A stretch of 64,000 nt of DNA, taken from the NCBI RefSeq assembly GCF_007954365.1, contig NZ_VOLO01000003.1, positions 372,001 through 436,000 on the forward strand, given 5' to 3'. Shown here in pieces: positions 59,192 to 64,000 of the stretch. Made by a program: the position numbers and the translations under genes. The notes below the pieces were generated by a model, which was given only the letters and a program-made list of their open reading frames with translations, was not told the origin of the DNA and did not search any database. Numbering within the stretch: the first letter of the stretch is position 1; each line of letters starts with the position of its first letter. The DNA is from Frigoribacterium sp. ACAM 257. Its GTDB lineage: Bacteria > Actinomycetota > Actinomycetes > Actinomycetales > Microbacteriaceae.

Positions 59192-59240
59192 GACGAAGGG
59201 CCCCGAGGAGGCGCGTTGCGCGTCCCCGGGGCCCCTCGTC
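59192..59240. terminator. Bidirectional terminator
   Basis: GACGAAGGGCCCCG (59192-59205) pairs with CGGGGCCCCTCGTC (59227-59240), one mismatch, between convergent genes. Its flank GCCCACGACGAAGGGCCC is identical to that at 16821. Confidence 0.85.
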
Positions 59241-59255
59241 CGGTCTCGTCCCGGC

Positions 59256-60470
59256 TCAGATCCGTCCGACGAGCCCGTCGCGCGACACGTCCGTACCCTC
59301 GGCCAGGACAGCGCGGGCGGCGTCGCGGGCGTCCTCGACGTTCCAGAGCAGGACGCCGGCCACCGCGCCGTCCGACAGGTAGTACGCCACGGCCGACCCG
59401 TCGCCCTTGTCGTCGACCACGGTCTCGAGCGACGCGTCGAGCGTGCCGACCGCCTCGTACGAGATGTCGAAGACCTTCGAGTAGTAGTACGGCGTGTGCC
59501 CGTACGTCTCGTCGGCCCCGGCCATCACGCGCCCGACGAACGCGCCCTGTTCCTTCGCGTTGTCGACGTGCTCGACGCGGCGACGACCGAGGATGCGGTC
59601 GGGGTAGGAGGCGACGTCGCCGGCCGCGAAGACCCCAGGGTCCGAGGTGCGCAGCGAGGCGTCGACCACGATGCCGTCCGACACCTCGAGGCCGGCCGCC
59701 TCCGCCAGCTCGGTCGACGGTGTGATGCCGAGGCCGACGGCCACGGCGTCGGCCCCGAGCGAGGACCCGTCGTCGAGCACGACCTGCACCCCGGCGTCGG
59801 AGGCCGAGCCGCTCTCGACGCGACGGCCCTTCACGAGCGTGACGCCCGCCTCCTCGAAGGCGGCCTCGAAGCGCGCGGCGATCTCGGTCGGGAACACCGA
59901 CCCGCCGAGCACGTCGTCGGGAGTGACGAGAGTCACGCGCGTGTCGTTCTGCACGAGCGCCGCGGCGAGCTCGGTGCCGATGTAGCTGCCGCCGACGACG
60001 ACGGCCCGGCGTCCCCCGCCCGAGAGCTCGCGCAGCCGCCGGTAGTCGGCCGCGGTGCGGAAGTGCACGACGCGGTCGTCCTCGGGCAGGTCGAGCCTGG
60101 TCGGCGTCCCGCCGGTCGCCAGCAGGAGGCGCCCCCACGACACGGTCCGCCCGTCGTCGGTCGTCACGGTGCGGGCCTCACGGTCGATCGCGGTGACCGA
60201 GGTGCGCAGGCGGATCTCGGCCCCCGACGCGTCGCGGGTGCCCAGGTCGTTGTCCGACTCGGTGTAGTCGGGGTCGATCCAGAGCTTCTTCGAGAGCGCG
60301 GGACGCGTGTAGGGCTCGTCGACGTCGTCGCTGACGATCAGGACGGTCGCGGACGGGTCGGCCTCGCGGATGGCCTTGGCCGCGCCGTCGGCGGTCATGC
60401 CGCCGCCGACGACGACGTGGTCGAAGGAGTCGGGGGCGGTGTCGGTGGTAGGGCTGCTCGTGTCCGTCAT
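59256..60470 (-). CDS. FAD-dependent NAD(P)H oxidoreductase (ferredoxin reductase type)
   Basis: 404 residues. FAD-binding start DHVVVGGGMTADGAAKAIREAD, second nucleotide site AVVVGGSYIGTELAAAL, and VFAAGDVASYPDRIL for the FAD-proximal ATG/GD motif. The C-terminal reductase dimerisation domain ends WNVEDARDAARAVLAEG. The family includes rubredoxin/ferredoxin reductases and actinobacterial FAD reductases; the electron acceptor is unknown. GGAGG precedes the ATG by 8 nt. Dps lies upstream on the same strand behind a terminator hairpin. Confidence 0.9.
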   Translation of the reverse strand: MTDTSSPTTDTAPDSFDHVVVGGGMTADGAAKAIREADPSATVLIVSDDVDEPYTRPALSKKLWIDPDYTESDNDLGTRDASGAEIRLRTSVTAIDREARTVTTDDGRTVSWGRLLLATGGTPTRLDLPEDDRVVHFRTAADYRRLRELSGGGRRAVVVGGSYIGTELAAALVQNDTRVTLVTPDDVLGGSVFPTEIAARFEAAFEEAGVTLVKGRRVESGSASDAGVQVVLDDGSSLGADAVAVGLGITPSTELAEAAGLEVSDGIVVDASLRTSDPGVFAAGDVASYPDRILGRRRVEHVDNAKEQGAFVGRVMAGADETYGHTPYYYSKVFDISYEAVGTLDASLETVVDDKGDGSAVAYYLSDGAVAGVLLWNVEDARDAARAVLAEGTDVSRDGLVGRI

Positions 60471-60494
60471 GGTGGTGCCTCCAGGTCGTGGGAA

Positions 60495-60540
60495 GGGCAC
60501 CGCACCGGAGGTCGCGTAGGGGATCTCCGGGGCGGTGCCC
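60495..60540 (-). terminator. Terminator after dps
   Basis: GGGCACCGC-A-CCGGAG (60495-60510) pairs CTCCGG-G-GCGGTGCCC (60525-60540), 15 paired bases with one mismatch, downstream of the dps stop and before the oxidoreductase start. Confidence 0.8.
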
Positions 60541-60576
60541 AGTCGGTGGTGCCCGCCGCAGCGAGCGGAGGGGTCG

Positions 60577-61116
60577 CTAGTTGGCGACGGCGCCGACGCG
60601 GTCCTGGCCCTCGGCCATGGCGTCCTCGTCGCGACCACGCGTGTCGGACGACGAGGCGTCCTGCTCCGGGTGGCGGTTCTCGGCGCCGGTCATCCAGGCG
60701 AGCTGCTCGAGGCGCTCGAGGATGCTGTGCAGCACGTCGGCCGTCGTCGGGTCCTCGTCGTCGACGTCGTCGTGCACGGTGCGCATGGTGTCGACGACGG
60801 CGTACATCCGGTCGACGATCAGGTCCACGACCGAGGTGGTCTCGACCGGGCCGGCGGGGAACTGCACGAGGCTGGTCTCGGTGGCGACCGTGTTCGAACG
60901 GCCGTCGGGCACGAGGTAGACGGCGCGCATGCGCTCCGCGACCTCGTCGCTGAACTCGCGGGCGGCGTCGACGATCTCGTCGAGCTGCAGGTGCAGGTCG
61001 CGGAAGTTGCTGCCGAGCAGGTTCCAGTGCGCCTGCTTGCCCTGGATGTGGAGCTCGATGAGGTCGACGAGGACCTTCTGCATGGACTCGCGCAGGGCGG
61101 GGGATCCTTGGAACAC
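60577..61116 (-). CDS. dps: Dps family DNA-binding/ferritin-like protein
   Basis: 179 residues. LHIQGKQAHWNLLGSNFRDLHLQLDEIVD contains the inter-subunit ferroxidase ligands (His, His, Asp, Glu) of Dps. The C-terminal 30 residues after the four-helix bundle are acidic (SSSDTRGRDEDAMAEG) rather than Lys-rich. It protects DNA by storing iron and consuming peroxide. The GTG start has a GAAGGAG 5 nt upstream. Confidence 0.92.
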   Translation of the reverse strand: MFQGSPALRESMQKVLVDLIELHIQGKQAHWNLLGSNFRDLHLQLDEIVDAAREFSDEVAERMRAVYLVPDGRSNTVATETSLVQFPAGPVETTSVVDLIVDRMYAVVDTMRTVHDDVDDEDPTTADVLHSILERLEQLAWMTGAENRHPEQDASSSDTRGRDEDAMAEGQDRVGAVAN

Positions 61117-61297
61117 GGGGACTCCTTCAGTCGTGGGGGCGTGCGGCCGTCGAGCCGCTGCGTCGCACCGGTCAGGGTGCGTCGTGGACGGTAGTCCCGC
61201 CCCGCCGGGCGGTGGTCCAGCTTCCGGGGGACACCCAGGTGAGGAGGCGCGGCTCACGACCGCGAGACCGCCCTTCGTCCCTAAACCGGTGGCGTGG

Positions 61298-61334
61298 TAT
61301 CTTCTCGATCGGCGACCGACCGGTCGCCGATCGA
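61298..61334 (+). promoter_or_regulatory. Extended -10 and 13-bp-arm palindrome upstream of a hypothetical gene
   Basis: TGG-TATCTT (hexamer 61298-61303) is an extended -10. Directly after it, TCGATCGGCGACC (61305-61317), loop GACC, GGTCGCCGATCGA (61322-61334) forms a perfect hairpin at the expected transcript 5' end; it could be an operator or an mRNA-stabilising stem. Confidence 0.55.
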
Positions 61335-61370
61335 CGGGCACCGGCGCCCGTCCGGCTCTGAGGGGGGCAC

Positions 61371-61733
61371 ATGGGCGAGGGATCGCAGGGCTTCGAGTCC
61401 GTCGAGGTGACGCGGCTGCGCCGCGAGATCGAGAGCGCCTGGGGCGCTTTCGACGACATCGACCAGATGGCGTGGGACCATCGCGTCCTCGTCGTCCGCT
61501 ACGTGATCGGCGCGCTGCCCGACGCGGCCAGCGCCGCAGCCCGTGCCGGCCACGCCGGCCTGGCCCTCCGCCTCCTCGACGACGCGGCCCAGTTCCCGCC
61601 GCCGTGGGCGTCGATCTGCACCGGCTGGGTGCGCGCGCTCGCCGCGTCCCGCGCCGCCGTCGAGTTCCGGGACGCCCCCGTCTGGGTCGACGACGAGCCC
61701 GCCGGCACGCCCCGGGCGCACAGCGTCGCCTGA
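61371..61733 (+). CDS. Hypothetical protein
   Basis: 120 residues, MGEGSQGFESVEVTRLRREIESAWGAFDDIDQMAW..., helical and Ala-rich with several Trp. No family recognised. AGGGGGG is 4 nt before the ATG. It is divergent from dps and 24 bp before the alpha/beta hydrolase gene, which has its own promoter. Confidence 0.68.
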   Translation: MGEGSQGFESVEVTRLRREIESAWGAFDDIDQMAWDHRVLVVRYVIGALPDAASAAARAGHAGLALRLLDDAAQFPPPWASICTGWVRALAASRAAVEFRDAPVWVDDEPAGTPRAHSVA

Positions 61734-61744
61734 GCCCCTCGGCC

Positions 61745-61750
61745 TAGCGT
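61745..61750 (+). promoter_or_regulatory. -10 element of leaderless hydrolase gene
   Basis: TAGCGT at 61745-61750, 7 nt before the ATG at 61758, no Shine-Dalgarno. Confidence 0.55.
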
Positions 61751-61757
61751 CGGGGCC

Positions 61758-62525
61758 ATGACCTCCGCACCGTCCCGGGGCCGTGGCCGCCGTCGCGTCG
61801 GCCTGGTCCGCTTCGCCGCGACCGTGGTGACCGACTACGCCTTCGTCTGGCGCGTGCACCTCGTGCCGCGGTCGGGCCGGGTCGTCCCCGCACGCTGGCG
61901 GCACGGCGACCGCGCCCCCGTGCTGCTGCTGCCCGGCGTCTACGAGACCTGGCGGCACCTCCGCGTCATCGGCGAGCGTCTGTCCGACCTCGGGCACCCG
62001 GTCGTCGTGGTTCCGGGCATGCGCCACAACCGGCAGCCGATCCCGGCGACCGCGGAGGCAGCGCAGCGCATCCTCGACGCGCACGACCTGCGCGGGGTCG
62101 TCGTCGTCGCCCACAGCAAGGGCGGACTCGTCGGCAAGTCGATGATGGTCGGCACCGACGTCGAGCGTCGCATCGACCGGATGGTGGCGATCAACAGCCC
62201 GTTCTCGGGCACGCGCTGGTCGCGCGTGCTGCCGAACCCCGCCCTTCGCGCCTTCTCTCCGCGGGACGCCGCGCTGCTGCAACTGGCCGACCAGCTCGAG
62301 GCGAACGAGCGCGTCACCTCGATGGCGTCCCGCTTCGACGCGCACGTCACCGAGGGCAGCGTCCTGCCGGGGGCCGTCAACGTGACGTTCCCCGTCGACG
62401 GGCACTTCCGGCCCCTGGGGAACCCCGCGTGCGTCGACATGGTCGTGGCCGCGGTCGAGGGCGGAGACCTCGGCGAGGTCGGCTCCGACGGCGACGCCCT
62501 CAGCGCCGGGGGCTCAGCGCCCTGA
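61758..62525 (+). CDS. Alpha/beta hydrolase (lipase/PGAP1-like)
   Basis: 255 residues. A basic N-terminus is followed by an alpha/beta-hydrolase with LLLPGVYETW at the oxyanion strand and nucleophile Ser in VVVAHSKGGLVGKSM; INSPFSGTRWSRV follows. The catalytic His is likely in DGHFRPLGNP. Lipase-like activity is possible. Its 3' end overlaps the convergent hydrolase gene by 26 bp. Probably leaderless (TAGCGT, 7 nt). Confidence 0.82.
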   Translation: MTSAPSRGRGRRRVGLVRFAATVVTDYAFVWRVHLVPRSGRVVPARWRHGDRAPVLLLPGVYETWRHLRVIGERLSDLGHPVVVVPGMRHNRQPIPATAEAAQRILDAHDLRGVVVVAHSKGGLVGKSMMVGTDVERRIDRMVAINSPFSGTRWSRVLPNPALRAFSPRDAALLQLADQLEANERVTSMASRFDAHVTEGSVLPGAVNVTFPVDGHFRPLGNPACVDMVVAAVEGGDLGEVGSDGDALSAGGSAP

Positions 62526-63468
62526 CCGCCTCGCGCGGTCGCTCGACGTGCGCGAAGTGCCCGCAGCCGACCAGCACGGTCGTCCGCGCCCCCGGCAGCA
62601 GGTCGCGCAGGCGCATCAGGTCGTCCGGCCGCGCGAACGCGTCCTCCGCCCCGGCGACGACCGCCACCGGACAGGTGATCCCGGCCCAGGCGAGCGTGTC
62701 GTAGCCCACGCCCGACGCGACGGCGGCGACGAACGCCCGCGGCCGGATCTCGGCGACGAACGCCTCGAGCACCGACCGCGGCACGCGGCGCACGTGCCGG
62801 AACACGGGGGCGGACAGCGCCCGCAGCAGCCCGAACCTGGCGGCGCCGGCGAGCAGGGGGCCGGAGGCGCGGGGCAGCACCCGGAACACCACCCGCAGCA
62901 GCACGAGGGCCGGCACCGTCCGCAGCCCGTGCCACGGGCGCGACGCGGCCTCGAGCGCGGAGAACGTCGTGGGGGAGACGAGCCCCAGCGACCGCACGCG
63001 ACCGGGCGTCTGCGCGGCGACGTGCAGCGCGACCAGGGCGCCGAGCGAGTGGCCGACGAGGTCGAAGCGGTCGAGCCCGCAGGCGTCGGCCACGGCGTGC
63101 ACGACCCGGGACGCCGCGTGCACGTCGAGGGCGACGGCGGGCGCCGGGCTGGCGCCCCAGCCCGGCAGGTCGATCAGCACGAGCGGGCCGGCGAGGGCCG
63201 CCGAGGCGTCCGCGCCGGCCTCGCGCACGGCACGGCGGAGCGGCAGCCACGTCGTCCACGAGCCCGCCGCCCCGTGCAGCATCACCGTCGCGGAGGCGCG
63301 GGCCGCGTCGCCCGCAGCACCCGCGTCGCCGAGCACAGCGGACCGGTGCAGCACGACCCGGCCGTCGGCGGTGTCGACGACGTCCTCGACCAGGTCGCGC
63401 GCCTCCTCGGGGTCCAGTCCGAACGGCGCGTAGGCGCCGTCGGGAGCCGCCTCGGCGTCGTCGGTCAC
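62500..63468 (-). CDS. Alpha/beta fold hydrolase
   Basis: 322 residues. ATVMLHGAAGSWTTWLP (oxyanion), DLVGHSLGALVALHVA (nucleophile Ser), VVAGAEDAFARPDD (Asp) and VGCGHFAHVERP (His) form a complete catalytic triad of the MhpC/haloperoxidase-like type. Substrate unknown. The GTG overlaps the upstream gene's stop (GTGA), so it is the second gene of a unit. Its 3' end overlaps the convergent hydrolase gene. Confidence 0.87.
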   Translation of the reverse strand: MTDDAEAAPDGAYAPFGLDPEEARDLVEDVVDTADGRVVLHRSAVLGDAGAAGDAARASATVMLHGAAGSWTTWLPLRRAVREAGADASAALAGPLVLIDLPGWGASPAPAVALDVHAASRVVHAVADACGLDRFDLVGHSLGALVALHVAAQTPGRVRSLGLVSPTTFSALEAASRPWHGLRTVPALVLLRVVFRVLPRASGPLLAGAARFGLLRALSAPVFRHVRRVPRSVLEAFVAEIRPRAFVAAVASGVGYDTLAWAGITCPVAVVAGAEDAFARPDDLMRLRDLLPGARTTVLVGCGHFAHVERPREAVRALSPRR

Positions 63469-64000
63469 TCGTCGATGATCTCTTCGCGCACCCGACGGAT
63501 GTCCTCGAGCAGCGACCCGACGAGCACCCAGTGCTCCGGGTCCGGCCTCAGCACCCGCACCGGCGCCGTGAGGGCCGGGGCCTCGGGCGCGGCGTCGCCG
63601 CCGAGCGGTCGCTCGTCCGCGAGCGGGGGCTCGCCGCGCAGCCGACGCTCGTCGGGCGAGGTCCCCGGCCGTGCCGAGGAGGCGGGCGCCGAGTCGGCCT
63701 CGGCCTCGCGTCCCCGCAACCGCAGGTCGTGCGCCGCCCGGTGCAGCTCCTCCGCGATCTGCCCCACCGCCGGGTCGTCGACCAGCCCGACGTCGTAGTT
63801 GTCGTGCACCGAGCGCGTCATGCCCACCGCGCGGTGGACGAGCGCCGTGAGGCGGACCAGCAGGGCGGCGTCCGCCTCGAGCACGGTCCGCTGGCGACTC
63901 GCGCGGGGGTTGAGCATGAGGCTCTCCTCGCCCGCGGCCACCGCGGCTGCGGCCTTCGCCTGCAGGTCGCGCAGGCCCCGCGCCTGCACGAGCACAGCGC
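63465..64000 (-). CDS. FUSC/aromatic acid exporter family protein, C-terminal part (5' cut by window edge)
   Basis: About 178 residues visible and the frame stays open to the window edge. The end LVGSLLEDIRRVREEIIDE and the helical SRQRTVLEADAALLVRLTALVHRAVGMTRSV resemble the cytoplasmic C-terminus of FUSC/ArAE-type exporters. A Pro/Glu/Arg-rich linker lies between. The TM domain would be outside the window, so the call is tentative. Confidence 0.55.
   Translation of the reverse strand, partial: AVLVQARGLRDLQAKAAAAVAAGEESLMLNPRASRQRTVLEADAALLVRLTALVHRAVGMTRSVHDNYDVGLVDDPAVGQIAEELHRAAHDLRLRGREAEADSAPASSARPGTSPDERRLRGEPPLADERPLGGDAAPEAPALTAPVRVLRPDPEHWVLVGSLLEDIRRVREEIIDE

Overview
The window is about 72% G+C by eye, with dense GTG/ATG genes and 4-base GTGA/ATGA gene overlaps. 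Gene order (ileS-folC-ndk ... rne ... obgE-proB-proA-nadD-rsfS), a translational T-box leader on ileS, an LAxTG-type sorting signal and a LigD/Ku repair pair point to an actinobacterium, most likely a member of Microbacteriaceae. The genus cannot be settled from the sequence. The left end cuts clpX and the right end cuts a FUSC/aromatic-acid-exporter-like gene. One tRNA gene (Ala-GGC) is present. There is no rRNA, CRISPR array, insertion sequence or integrase.

Layout. 1-8.4 kb: 3' end of clpX with terminator, an M3 metallopeptidase and a methyltransferase fired head-to-head from a 35-bp gap, valS plus a short co-transcribed partner, and an MHS-family transporter. 8.5-14.4 kb: a dipeptide/oligopeptide-type ABC importer (binding lipoprotein, two permeases, fused double ATPase) divergent from a TetR regulator, with a 23-bp operator palindrome between them. 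14.4-17.9 kb: GtrA-family membrane protein, a cell-wall-anchored LAxTG protein and a CDF cation exporter. 17.9-23.8 kb: T-box-controlled ileS-folC-DUF4233-ndk. 23.8-25.5 kb: DsbA-like oxidoreductase and VKOR, a disulfide-forming pair. 25.5-33.2 kb: rne with a leader of about 380 nt, then a four-gene membrane operon (unknown membrane protein, UPF0718 permease, TIGR03943 His-rich partner, anchored Ig/propeller-like protein). 33.2-40.8 kb: DUF4031, obgE-proB-proA, a small membrane protein, nadD, an LTRRQ-motif membrane protein, rsfS and a small AAA ATPase.

40.8-64 kb is more accessory and stress-oriented: tRNA-Ala, a structured non-coding element, a YflT-like stress protein, two paralogous short-chain dehydrogenases, an OhrR-like MarR regulator, gluconate kinase, an acetyltransferase, a MerR/DUF4188 divergent pair with an elaborate double operator, an MFS exporter, LigD and Ku (NHEJ), a Rho_N-like small protein, phosphoketolase overlapping a GH15 glucosidase/trehalase, an SMP-30 lactonase-like protein, an FAD-dependent reductase, Dps, and two alpha/beta hydrolases.

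The most interesting signals are: the usual rne-rplU-rpmA-obgE neighbourhood without rplU-rpmA, with a 4-gene operon in their place; an RNase E lacking the zinc-link cysteines; an ultrashort-stem T-box on ileS; a 56-bp symmetric double operator at the MerR gene; an unexplained 100-bp structured element after tRNA-Ala; a 62-bp tandem duplication at an overlapping gene junction; a run of genes that look leaderless; and an over-represented GGAGGCGC word.
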